Source: Limnoperna fortunei (lineage: Eukaryota > Mollusca > Bivalvia > Mytilida > Modiolidae). Taken from it: a stretch of DNA of 64,000 nt. The first letter of the stretch is position 1, and every line of letters begins with the position of its first letter. The position numbers were made by a program, and so were the translations under genes. The notes below the pieces were generated by a model. It was given only the letters and a program-made list of their open reading frames with translations. It was not told where the DNA came from and did no database searches. The stretch covers positions 21,298,492 to 21,362,491 of the forward strand of contig OX104120.1 in the NCBI GenBank assembly GCA_944474755.1, in the 5' to 3' direction. Shown here one piece after another: positions 46,215-59,800 of this stretch.

Positions 46215-47853
46215 ACGCATTTCTTTTGCTTGCCTATAGATTTCCTCAGTTCTCATTATTTAATCAATTAAAAATTAACTTGATTTGTCGTCTGCAACTC
46301 TAGGTAGCCATATGAAATTGTTTACTCATCATAACGTGTCATTATGATTTACCATTGAAATTTTAGGGTCTAGTGGAAACGCGTTTTTATTTAAAAAATT
46401 TCAACAAGAAGTTATCATATTCCAAACGCCATTAATTATATGAAGTTAAAAAGCTTTGAATCGTATTTTTGTGTAATTAACATAGTTAAATGTTATAAAC
46501 ACTGCATATATTTGTAAAGACAATAAGTAAAAATGTTTTTCAGACTCACTACACAGTTATGAAGTATAGAAAATGGTCGCTATTAATTTTGCCTTCTAGA
46601 CCCTTACATGGTGTCAGAAATATATATAATTAAACCTTGCTGAAAACATTACCTTTGGTGATTATTAAATTCAGTATAAAAGAATGATTTTTTTTATTCA
46701 TCTACAAATGCATCAAGTTCAACATGTTCAATGACAAAAATTAACCTCTCGAAAACACCTTAGCCCAGCATATATTGGTTGCCCAACAGACAGATAATTC
46801 GTTTTGATCCACAACTAAAAAATATAAGTTTATTCACACTTTATTTATTCGTTAAAGGTCTCAAAACTAAAAAGATATTAATTAAATGTCTCAAAACTAA
46901 AAAGATATTTATCTGACACTAAACATCCTCAACAACGTTCTGTACGTCAAAGGAAATCAATATGTAAACCCAGAAGCTTTGAATTATATACACTGTAACA
47001 CAGATATTTAAAAAAAACTCCTTTGTACCTAGAACAATTAAGATTGGAATTCTGGCAGACAAATGTGTTACAGCTAAAACCCATCTTCCACTAGTCAAGT
47101 GTTACGATCCACCCCGCACCCCCCCCCTTTCTGAAGACATTTTGGGGGGGGGGGGGCAACAACTTGGCTGGCGAAGACGGTTAAAGCTTAACTTCAATCT
47201 AAACAAATATTAAAAACTTTGTACCAAACATCCTATATAGCGCGATTAATATCAGCGCACTCTCGCCAACTCGAAGACGAATGCTCAACAGTGAGCTATA
47301 CTTTCGAGGAAGTCAAACAGAACAGAACATCGGTAGCTAATTGATGTGGAGAGGCCAATATGTAAATATTGCCTACACATGTTTACTGTATAATATATTG
47401 TTGATTGAAAACTTACATTTCATTTAGTTAAAGATTTAAAATATTGTTCTTTTTTAATAAAAGCTTTCGGGACTGTACATATTTGGACTTTTTCCGATAG
47501 ACGGTACACGTTTGCAAGGTGCGATATTTAATGTGATTCGGTCAACGACAAATTCGCGGAGAAGAAATAACACTAGGACAAAAGTTAATTTGCACAATGA
47601 AAACAAAATTTACTACAAATTAACGTTATAAGTTAAAAGAAAGTATTGTTTTATTGCCTTTTGTACTAATATCGTTATTTTTACTGACTATATTCGTATA
47701 AATTAGTACATATTCCTTAAGCGGAAGAGGTAATAAGGTCAGCGATCGTTATGTGCCCGTGATGTTTACTTCAGTGTGAAATTTTGCTTATTTGTGAGAA
47801 AAAATACACAACTAGTAGAAAACTATTTTTTGCACGTCTACAATTGGCTCATA
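46215..47853. other. Upstream region of PHF21A; no coding exon seen
   Basis: It should contain the PHF21A promoter and 5' UTR. A C-run and G-run pair (47118-47127 and 47144-47156) could fold together. A possible 5' UTR splice acceptor (TTTACTTCAG) is near 47772. No TATA or CpG island stands out. Confidence 0.4.
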
Positions 47854-50800
47854 ATGACAACACCAGAGTTGGAACTGATTCAAGTACAGTTAAAGTCTGC
47901 AATTCAAAATCATCAGGTAAATACTCAGTGATTTTCAAAATATAACTTTCACTATTTTTATGCCGCAACAAAGTTGTGTAAAATTACACATTCAAGGTAC
48001 TGTGTCGTTTTAATTATCACAATAACTGCATGAATAAAAAGTAACTCGAAGTTTAATTATTATTATAGTTACACATATATTTTTTTTGCAATTTTCCCTA
48101 AAAATAACCAATTTTTGTATCGTTTCGTCTGAGTGACTCCGAATGTTTCGTCACAATCGATGATGTAAAAAAAAAAGGATAAATTAATTTACTGTTTTCA
48201 TTTGATAAAATTATATAGGATAACTGTTTTGTTTTATTTTTCAGATTTTGGTATCGAAGATTAAAGCTGATCTGCAGGTAAACATTGTGAGTTTTGTTTT
48301 GATTGGGATTCATCTTGTTCAGAACTCCATTGTTATTTGCCTTGCCATTTATTGATTTTTGTTCTGTAAAGTTTTATCCTCCAGTTACACTTACTGGAGT
48401 GATAATTTAGTGTGGTTTTATTTATTTTTCAGAACAACGAGTTAAAAACACAGCTACGTGACTTACAAAAGCAGATTACAGTTTTGAGTGAAAAGCAGGT
48501 ATATAAATTAAAATGTAGAGTAGAAAGTTTTTTTTTAAAGAAATCAATTAGAAATTTGTAAAAAAAATCATTAGAGAAATTTAATGACATTTTGTTTTAA
48601 GGAGGAGTGTTTCATGACATAAATACATGGGATATGATATTATCTGATGGAAAGTAACTGAAAAAATTGTAATTATTGTTAAAAAAAAATATGGATAAAA
48701 AGGGGGGGGGGGAAAGGGAAGAAATATATGCAATAAAATGGTTAAAGATTCAAAAGTTGGATAGGTAAATTTCTATGATTTATTTCAAATTATTAACTGT
48801 TTAGAATTGCCATTTATAATTATGTTTCAATTTTGTTATTGCATTGCCATAACAAAATAGGGGGGAGGTTGGTATATATTTGTATTACAAACCTTATATA
48901 CATTATTGTCCCTAAATACACTTCAGGTACAAACTTATAAATAAACTGTTGTGCAAAACTGTGGTTTTTTTAAAATCCATGTCGACTGAGTGTTCTGTCC
49001 AGAAACTGAGTTTTATAGTTTGGTAGAATAAGTTATTCCCCCTCCCCCATTACCCCATTAGCAATATCCCCCCCCCCAATTACCACATTAAATATTTGTT
49101 GTAGTTAATACTTACAAATAAATTCAAACATTAGAATAAACTAACCAGTAAAATTTTTGCAATTTTACTTATTTGAGAAAAATAATAAACACAAAAACTT
49201 AAGTGTTCTGTGGAGGAATAAAAGACATCTCCATGAGTATGATTTTTTTTTCATCCTCTCACAGGCAATATTTTCTAGCCCATCAAAAGTCAGTTTTCTT
49301 GTACAATTTATTTATTTGTTGGCAATATTAAAAAGGAAATTCATGATTTTGGTTAAAGTATAAATTCTAGTTTTTCTTGTCTTAAACAAGACTGTATATC
49401 TGGAATCACAGATTCCTTTGTTATTCACTACAGCTCGGGAGAATTTTCTGGGACCTCAGTGGCCGAGGGGTTAAGGTAATTAGTAATCTACAATTAATCA
49501 CATGGTCTGTTACACTAGGGTTGAGGGTGCGAGTCTCACTATGGGCAAAGTGTACTCGACTAAAGTCTTATTTCACAAAAATTGCCAGTTTTCCTACTGA
49601 AGGTCTTGGATGTGCTTTGGGTATTCTGGCTTGCTCCCCAAATTAAAATTAAAAATGCTCAAACTAGCATTAAACACCAAACAGGAGGATTTTTCTTTTT
49701 CATCCATTTACATTGCACAATCCATCAATTTCCACTCAACCTGGACTTTTTACTTTGTGTGCTTTCTTCTAATATATATAAAAGTTTCATGTAAAACATT
49801 CTAATAAAAATATGCTAGTACATGTATTTTATGTCCATGTCTTTGTGCATGCTTGCAAACTTATGGCAAAATAAGAAGTTGATCAATTTTTACTCCACCT
49901 GCACCCTGGCTCTATGTGTGATATTACTCCATTAAGCCAATTAAACTGAAAGTGTCCTGAATTATTCTTATGGTGACTGTTGTAAAGTGTGAATTTCATT
50001 GTAACCAGCCAACAACATAGCAGCCATGGGCTAGAAATGTGTGACTTTGTGATCAACCTAGGAGTTATTCCCCTTGAACTGTTTTTTAATCAATTTTAAT
50101 TGATTTTGTAAAATCTTCTCACCTGAAACCACTGAAAGGACTGCTTCAAAACATTGCACACATCATCTTTAGAATGTTCTCTACCAATCTTGCACAATTC
50201 ATGACAGCTGACCAGCCAAAATGTCTGCCTTGGCTTATAGTTAAAAAGTTAAAAAGTTTAATAGACACAGGAAATCTAAAGTGGACCTCCTTTTTAGCAT
50301 CAAAAACTCTGCAATACTCACCATTGAGTTGAAGTTGTGTATAAAAATTAAAATGTCTTTATAAACATTTTTGTTTTGCCTGCGACGATAGTTGCTGGAG
50401 GCGAGACATGCATGGGAATCCGGCTGCGGTGTAAACACTTGGACATCTTGCTTCATATCTTTGTTAGCCCAAGCCTAGGTCCATCAAATTTGGTCCAGTG
50501 GTAGCTTAAAATGAGTACTTGCCAGTCAGTCACTTGTCACCTGACCTTCCACGGTCCAGCTACTGCATTTAAGTTTTTGGGTTATGGCAGTTCCTATGTA
50601 ACCAGGCTTGGTAGGATGACAGTATTTGGTATATATGTTTCTGATGAATAGTTCAGGACTGTCTGGTAGGTGTCACCTGACCTTGACCTCGATTTCACGG
50701 TCCAGCAACTGCATTAAAGTTGTTGGGTTATGGCAGTTCCTATGTAACCAGGAATGGTAGGATGACAGTATTTGGTATATAGGTTGCTGATGAATAGTTC

Positions 50801-53800
50801 ATGACTGTCTGGTAGGTGTCACCTGACCTTGACCTCAATTTCACAGTCCAGTGACTACCTTAAAGGTTTTAGGTTACAGCAGTTCCTCTGTAACCACGCA
50901 TGGTAGGATGACAATATTTGGTATATAGGTTGCTGATGAGTTATACATAACTGTCTGGTATTTGTCACCTGATTTTGACCTCAATTTCACGGTGCAGCGA
51001 CTACGTAAAGTTTTTTATTAGGACAGTTCCTCTAACTATGCATGGTAGGGTGACAATATTTGTATACAGGCTGCTGCTGATGAATAATGCTATTTACGGA
51101 ATGCTTATGACAAAATTCATTTTTGTTACTGATGCGGAATGCAGGCGAGACATTTTTCTGTGTCCACACCTTAATAACAGTAAAATCTGGAGAAAATCTT
51201 TTCATACAAAATTATTCAGCTCGGCAAAAAAGATTATTGGAGCATATGTGTTGGACAACTCAGTTATTCCCCTTAAAATGTCAGAATTAATGATGTTTTG
51301 GACAATTCCTTATAAGAAACAAAAGCTAGATAAAAAAGAAGAATTGCATTTCAGTTGGTTTCAGGTTCAGGTGAATGATCCATGCTCCTAGGTCCCTCTA
51401 GTTTATATTTTTGATGGTTTCTGGCTAATACCAGTATCTTGATATTGTCTTAAATAGAGGGAAACTGTAAATGGCTTAAATGTTCACCTAGTCAAGTACA
51501 TCAGAATGACAATTTTATTTTGATGAACAGTGTAAACAAAGTAGTGTATTTGTAAATTTGTATAAAACTACATTGGAAAAAATGCAAGAGTTAATTCCCT
51601 TGCCCCTGTAAAGTGAATGTTACTCATGTTTAAAAGGTATAGGTTATGTTATGTTATTTCATATTTACATTGGAATATACTTAAAACTGCAAATATTGTC
51701 CATTTTTCATTTCAGAAATCTGTTGTCCAAAATCTCAGAAAGGACATAATCTCTGGTAAATCGACACCATCAACTCAAATCAACTTACTGGTAAGTTGTG
51801 TACAAGTTTTCAGGAATGTTTGTTTGCTTTTATGCCACTTTTAGTTTTTTTTTCAGTCATATTGACCACTTTTTAAGCTGGAATACCTGGCTAGAACTAC
51901 CAACCTGCAAATTCAGGAATGCTTTGCATTCAAAGCTTTAATATTTCTCTCCGCCCAAAGTGTGAGACTCATTTGAATTTTGTTGTTTTTAGTTGACCAT
52001 GATTTTGCTTTATTATTCGTGTTGTCATTCTTTGATTTATTTTGTTGTTTCATCTTATTGTTTAACCATGTTTAAGATACTTTTTTGTTGTTCTGGGTGG
52101 ACCCTGTATTGTATCCTTTGGTAGTGTATCTGCCACTATTTGCAGTACTAATTTCAATATTACAAGACGTATCATTCTTCTACATTTTTTGACACAGATC
52201 CAAAACCTTCTTCAACATATTGTAAACCATTCACCATTTATAAAGGCACTTTCTTTGCAACCTGGCTATTTCTGATGTGTCACATTGTGTGATTTTTTTC
52301 ATTGTATAATAATTTGTTTTTGCGTGAGAGCATGATACCTTGAGAATTCACCATGAAATATTGCAGGTATTTTTCTTATAGTTTATGCAGTATAACATCA
52401 ATGGGGTTTTTGTCTCGCCTGCGACCAAAGTCGCTGGAGGCCAGACATATGTATGGGAATCCGGCGGCGGCTGCGGCGGCGGCGTAAACACTTGACATCT
52501 TGCTTCATATATTTGTAAGCCCAAGCACTAGGTCCATCAAATTTGGTCCAGAGGTAGCTTATGATAAGTACTTGCCAGTCAGTCACCTGTCACCTGACCT
52601 CAATTTCACGGTCCAGCAACTACGTTAAAGTTTTTGGGTTACGACAGTTCCTCTGTAACTACGCATATTGGGATGACAATATTTTGTGTATAGGTTGCTG
52701 ATGACTAGTACATGACTGTCTGGTAGGTGTCACCTGACCTTGACCTCAATTTCACGGTCCAGCAACTACGTTCAAGTTTTTGGGTTACGACAGTTCCTCT
52801 GTAACTACGCATGGTAGGATGACAATATTTGGTGTATAGGTTGCTGATGACTAGTACATGACTGTCTGGTAGGTGTCACCTGACCTTGACCTCAATTTCA
52901 CTGTCCAACGACTACATTACAGTTTTTGGGTTACGACAGTTCCTCTGTAACTACGCATGGTAGGATGACAATATTTGGTGTATAGGTTGCTGAAGACTAG
53001 TACATGACTGTCTGTTAGGTGTCACCTGACCTTGACCTCAATTTCACGGTCCAGCGACTACGTTAAAGTTTTTGGGTTACGATAGTTCCTCTGTAACTAC
53101 GCATGGTAGGATGACCATATTTGGTATATAGGTTGCTGATGAATAGTACATGACTGTCTGGTAGGTGTCACCTGACCTTGACCTCAATTTCACGGTCCAA
53201 CGACTACGTTACAGTTTTTGGTTACGACAGTTCCTCTGTAACTATGCATGGTAGGATGACCATATTTGGTATATAGGTTGCTGATGAATAGTACATGACT
53301 GTCTGGTAGGTGTCACCTGACCTTGACCTCAATTTCACGGTCCAGCGACTACGTTAAAGTTTTTGGGTTACGATAGTTCCTTTGTAACTACGCATGGTAG
53401 GATGACAATATTTGGTATATAGGTTGCTGATGAATAGTACATGACTGTCTGGTAGGTTCCACCTGACCTTGACCTCAATTTTACGGGCCAGCGACTACGT
53501 TAAAGTTTTTGGGTTACGGCTGTTCCCCTGTAACTATGCATGGTATGGTGACAATATTTTGTATACAGGCCGCTGCTGATATTTAATGCTATTTACGTAA
53601 TGCTTATGACGAAATTTATTTTCGTTACTGATGCGGAATGTAGGCGAGACGTTTTTCTGTGTCCACACTTGTTTAATCAGATAAGACATACAGTTAAATG
53701 ATACTGCTGTTAATACTCATTCAGAGCTCCAGATAAGATTTTCTTCATTGGGTTTTTCACCCGTCTGGTGATTTATTTCATTGGGTATTTTTTTATAAAT

Positions 53801-56800
53801 CACTTTTATTATTTTTTTAACCCACTTAAAAAAAAGTTAATTGGGTTTTTCACCCATCTAAAATTTATAATTTGGTTTTATGAAAATTTAATTGCGTTAT
53901 AACGCAAATACGCAGCTTATCTGGAGCTCTGCTCATTTAAAGTCGATGGTGTTTTTGTAGGTCATTCAGTCAAATGTCACATGGACTTTATTTGTGTCTG
54001 TCACACTGTCAAAGATGGCATGTGTTTATTATAAATATGTAATTGGTACAGTCAATGGTCATAGGCGTTTATTAAGTTTTTGTAAATGATGCAGTCCAAA
54101 TAACAGATTGATTGATTATTTGATTGTTGATTGATGTTGTTAGATTTGTACAAGTCATCCTGTCAATGTATTCCATGATTTTAAAGGTGTTAATATGCAA
54201 ATAAAAGTCCATCATGGATTGATTGATTGATTTATTGATTGATCGATGAATGTTTTTAAACTTGTACAAGTCATCCTGTCACTGTATTCCAAGACTAAAG
54301 GTGTTAATATGCAAAAAAGGTAAGTAATTAATTGATTGATTGATTGATTGATTGATCAAAGTTTTTAAAATTATGCAAGTCATCCAGTCAGTGTATTGCA
54401 TGAATAAAGGTGTTAATATGTAGACAAAGGTCATCACTGCTTTTACCATTTAAATTGTATTATCATTGGAATTATACTTTATAACCTGTTCAGAAATTTA
54501 AAATATTCCTTAAATCCAGTTGATTCTCAGATTAGTTATATGTCCTCTATATGGCTAAAACATGGTTAAAGTTACTGTAAAAAACAACATTAAAAAAATA
54601 TGATATGCAGAATTCATAGATAAATTGCATACATTATTGTCAGAAAACAGTTCTGTATAAATTATTGTCAGGCAAGTGCTAGTTTTTTTAATAAGTAAAG
54701 AATTAGAATTTTTCTACACAACAGTGGCCTTGGTAGTAGAGCGGTTAAGGTAGTTGCCTGTCAAGTCTAGCCTTATTAAGACAAGGGGGTTCTTGACTCT
54801 ATTTTCATTGACAAGGATAGCCAGGTTTACCTGCTGAAGGTCGTGGGTTATCACAGGTTACTCCGGCTACTTTCCCTCAACAAAAACTGGATGTCATGAT
54901 ATGCCGACAAATTCCTGAACTGTGCATAAGATGATGCATATACTGGATCTTATCGAATGCGTTCTTGATGTTGAGATGTGTTTGTGTATTGATGTGTAAC
55001 TAGGAGTTGAATATAATATTAATTTTTTTTATTTTAGCCAACATCTTTGCCATCAGTTCAGAGTATTGCTATAACTACGGTGCCACCTGCAGCTCACACC
55101 ATGTCACAACCTGCTCATCTGTTACTCCAACCAGTCAACCAAATCATTCCTACAATGTTTACTGCTCAGTCACTTGGTCAACAGATGTCGCCACAGATAT
55201 GTACCCTTCCACAGTTCATTCAGTCCATTGGTCAATTTATTACAACAATTCCTCAACCTGCCCATATCAATCAAGCCATTTTGCCACAGCCAAACAGTAT
55301 ACAGCCAACTTCTGTCGTTCCAATTCAGCCAGCTAGAATCTTGCCAGCACCACCTCCTGTCTCCATGGTTTCCACAGCTGTTACAAATGAAGTGAGTTCT
55401 GTTGTTAAACTAGAGCCTCAGCCATCAGTGAAGTTAGAACCCCAGACAGTAAACAGGTCTCAACCATCCTCACCTTTGAGAGTACCTCAGTATCCAAAGC
55501 TTAAACCAAATGCAGGGTCACAGGTAAATATAGCCTCTAACGTTAATTATTAAATAGGAGGAAACTATGCACAGGCTGTTATATCTCTACTGAAAATGTC
55601 GACAGAATAAAGAGTTCCAAACACATGTCACTTGTATTAGTGCTTTAAATGTTAAAAAAATTGACATCTGCTAGCTCTTAAGGGACAATTCAGGACTCAA
55701 TCAATGCAACAAGGCATCTTTTCTTGGAAAATTTGGGAATCAGTTCTTTAAGGTTAAAGAATGTTGGATATGTGCAGAAAGAAATTCCAGATTGTTATAA
55801 ACACTTTCGGGAACAATAGAAGGCTTTTAGTGTATACACAATCTTCCTTAATGTTAATGTTTAACAGTAGAATGTGTGTGTATACAGTTGAAAATGACCT
55901 TTTATTTATGTGGACTTACTTGCATGATGTATTGGTACAGGTAGATCAAGGCCCTGGAAATTTTCCTGAGTCATGTCGGACATTTTACCGGTCATCATAT
56001 AAAAAATATTGTGTTTGTTTAAGCTGGGATGTGTATGTGCTTTTCCTTAAAGTCCAGAATAAAGGTCTTTTAAATTTGTTTCAAGACCATGGTAGATATT
56101 AGTTGTTGTTTTGTATGGGTTCCTATGATATATGCACCGTGCAAGAAAGGAAATATATGTAGGAAAACATTCTGCTTCCTAAAATTTCTTTATTATAAGA
56201 GGATATGTTGTCTATTCAACAAAGTAATAGCAAACAACGTTTTTTATGAACATTCGTGAGACATTTTCATTAACAGGAAGTAGGAAGTTGTTTCAAAATT
56301 ACAGCAAGTTCGGAACAGAATTGAATTTTATACGATACTCTCCAATGGACCATTTTTTTTACAAGTTATTATTTATTGAATTAAATTTTTATTTTTGTTT
56401 TCATCATTTCAATAGAATTTAATTTGAATTGATTTTCCCAAGATTTATGTACATTGGCGCATGCGTACAATTTTGACCACACACGTTTTTCCATCAAGTC
56501 ATATTTTCTAAGCAATATAACGTACAACCACTTCGTTCCTATTGTTTCAAAATACTGTTGCCATGACATATTCTACGAAATGGATGAAACAGATCTGTAC
56601 TCATAATTAGGTTATCACCTGTTGTGTTAACCATTACGTAATTAACACTTGACTGGAGTGAATGGTTATACTCAATAAACACATGTGTCAGTGACGGGAA
56701 ATAGCCTTAGGGTTCATTTTTTAATAAAATATTTATATCTAGCGGAAATTAAAGGTATTGAAACCAACTAAAAGATATTTATATTATTGTCCAAGTTAAA

Positions 56801-59800
56801 TATCACTTTTTTGGATGTCCGATTTGACAAAACCTTAGTTGGACATTTTAATGTAAATGTCGGACATGTCCGGCAAATATGACCGTTTCCAGACCCTTGA
56901 GGTAGATATATATTTAAGCAATATGAAAGAACAATATCATAGATCTTTATAAGCTATTTCTTTTAGAACATCACAAACAAGACTGTGTCTACCTCATCGA
57001 CCAGACGAACGTCAGCAGATGAAATAGTTGTTGACAGAAAGCCTACGCAGGAAGAGAAAGAGGTATTTTAAATTTAGATGTTTGTGGGCCATGCTTATGT
57101 TCAGATTTATGGGTAAATTGAAATGTAAATTGAGTGGGTCACAGTCATAAATGAAAACAGTATGTAAATAAAAATATATATATGGTAAATGTCATAAGTA
57201 CTCCATTAAGTTAAGCTTCAATGACGATAATAATTGTTTTCCGATTGTCCTTGTAGTTGTATGATCTTAAATAAGATTCTGAATCTTTGGAACTGTTTAC
57301 TTGTTTTGTCTCTCTAAAACTTCATACTCTTTACTTGTTATGTGTTACGGGTTTTTACTGAACTGTCAACAGTTAAGTTACATAATGGTTTCCTATATTT
57401 TGGGGGGAAGAAAGCTGGAACAGCCTGTAAACCCCTAACCTTTGGTAGGTCAATCCTTGCCAGTTACATTTGGAGTCCATCACACCATTCTGGAATTCTT
57501 GCTTGAAAAATGGCAAATTAAGTGTTGATACATCTGTGACTAATGATAGATGTACCCTAACAACTTAGGCCCCTGAATCTTGTTCTGACTATCTGTACAA
57601 GTTATAATCTAATTTGTTTGTATATAATGATGCCATACATGGAATTATCTAAACGAAGGTGCTACAAATGGACACAATTTATTTCAAAACTGAACTAAAG
57701 ATGTTGGTTCTTGTGTAGATTTCTATTCTTAGAAACATGCTACAAATGTCTATTTTAAATTCATTCTTTAAATGATACCAGGAATTTTCGGTTCATTAAA
57801 TTTCTGTGATAATCCAAATACTGCTCCCCTTCTTTTAACATTTAATTTCAATAAAACTTTGTAATATAATTTCATATTAGGTGGATCAGGAGCCTATTGA
57901 TGTTGACAGTTGCTAATAATTTTTTGTCATTTTCAGACAATAACTCAATAACTCAAAATGTGCGTATTTGATTTCATTGAAACTTTAGGATATTATTACA
58001 GTTGAGTAAGAAGCCGGATGCTGGAAAAATTCCATCCAATGTCAAGGTCACCATCGTCACCAGTCTACAAAAAGCGTACAAATTTTTCACAAAAAAAGAT
58101 TTAAAAAAGTAGGGTATCAGTGATTGCTAGATCAACATTTTCATGTTTAATTATTGTAGTTCCATTTTATTTATTTGTTTCTTACAGAAATTGAATTTTA
58201 TGACAGCGCTGGAGCTGATTACCAAGGAAGCATTGAATGGTGAGTTGTATACACAACTGTTTCAGAGTTAGAGGTAGGAAATGACACACAGTACACTAAA
58301 CAAATACACAGAGAAACCTAAATTCAAAATAAAACATTAAGAATCTTCACAAACAAACCAGGGCAATCTAAGAATAATTAACAGTATCTGCAATTTTTAT
58401 ACCCCGCTTTGAACAAGAGGGAGGTATACTATTTTACCCTTTTCCTACCGAAGGTCGGGGGTTTTCTCTGGGTACTCCAGCTTCCTCCCCCAATAAAAAC
58501 TGGAAGCCATGATATAGCTGAAAAATTGCTGAAAGTGGCACTAAACAACATTCAAACAAACAAAGAAACTATTTTACCTTTCTCTGTTTATCTGTCCGCA
58601 AAAAAATTTCTGTCAGTTTTCTTAGCAACTATAGCATGGAGAAGCCTGATATTTTGCATATTGCTTTATCCTATATTACCATATGGTGTATTGCGATTTC
58701 ATACTTCTTGATAATCTTCTTCCTGTGTACCAAATACTAAGATTTTTGGGAAAGCGGGGTATCACTATTGAGCATTAGCTCACAGTCCACACTTGTTAAA
58801 TCTACTATCGTATTGCCCAGAATGAAATCCAATAGTAATCAAATGTAGGAGAAGAAGGAACGACAAGAAATAGATCCTTTTTCTACTTAAGATTTTTCAA
58901 CAGTCTGTCTTGAATTGTACTGAAGTAATTTTAACTTGTTCAACAATCTGTTTATTTTAAGAACTGAAAAACAAGAGATATGACAGAAGAAGACGGACTA
59001 CTGCCAATCCACTGTACAATTTTGAACCAGATATTGTAAGTACTGCATATATATTTGATACATGTATGTACAGAAGTTGTAGAAATGTCAAATATACTGG
59101 TATATTAAGTTACCACTGCATCACTTAATTTAACATAGGAACTATAAGGAAATGTCCTAATGGTTCAGAAACTATAAACATGATGAAATGTTGAACATAA
59201 ATCATTTAAAAAAAAACCAACTTTCAATATAAAACAGCAACCGTTATAATCTCAAGTGCAGTTTGGTAAGTGACAGATAGCAGATGGAAAACCATTATCT
59301 GTATTTAAACATTCACGGTAAACAGGTTGTCAACCCTTAACCGACCGTACCACTATTTTAACTGATCCTACCACAATTTGTCTGGGGGGTACGCCTATGT
59401 AATGGATACTTTATTTATTAGTTGTTAAGCCTGATTACAACTTGTACAATGGCAGCTTATTTTCAGCACATTTTTTTTTTCAAAGAAGCTTTTGTTTTAT
59501 TGTTATTACAAAGTAAATATAAAAAACATTAATTGTGTTTTTTAGTAATTTGTTTGTATTGTTTTATAGAGAAAGAGGCCTAACAGTTTAGCAGTAAACG
59601 CTATCCATGTTGGTGTAAAAAGATCTAGAGGTTAGTTTCTAAGCATTTTAGATTAAATCCTTCATCTGAGATACGATTTTTGCTGAAGTGTGACCTATCA
59701 CATTCAACAAATGGACAATCCAGAAAAAAATGTACTAAAGTATTCTTTTATGTTATCAAATTTAATTGTGTCATTCTAAATACAGATAAGAATCTATAAT

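Noticed and set aside
50975..51391. 138-codon frame as a gene
   Set aside because: Most of it is satellite element P; it has no splice support and no known motif.
52406..53672. CRISPR array
   Set aside because: Direct ~146-bp units without unique spacers, in a eukaryotic intron; this is a satellite core.
55761..56102. 113-codon frame as a PHF21A exon
   Set aside because: Its second half is the end of a hAT element with an 8-bp duplication, and it does not match PHF21A or its splice phase.
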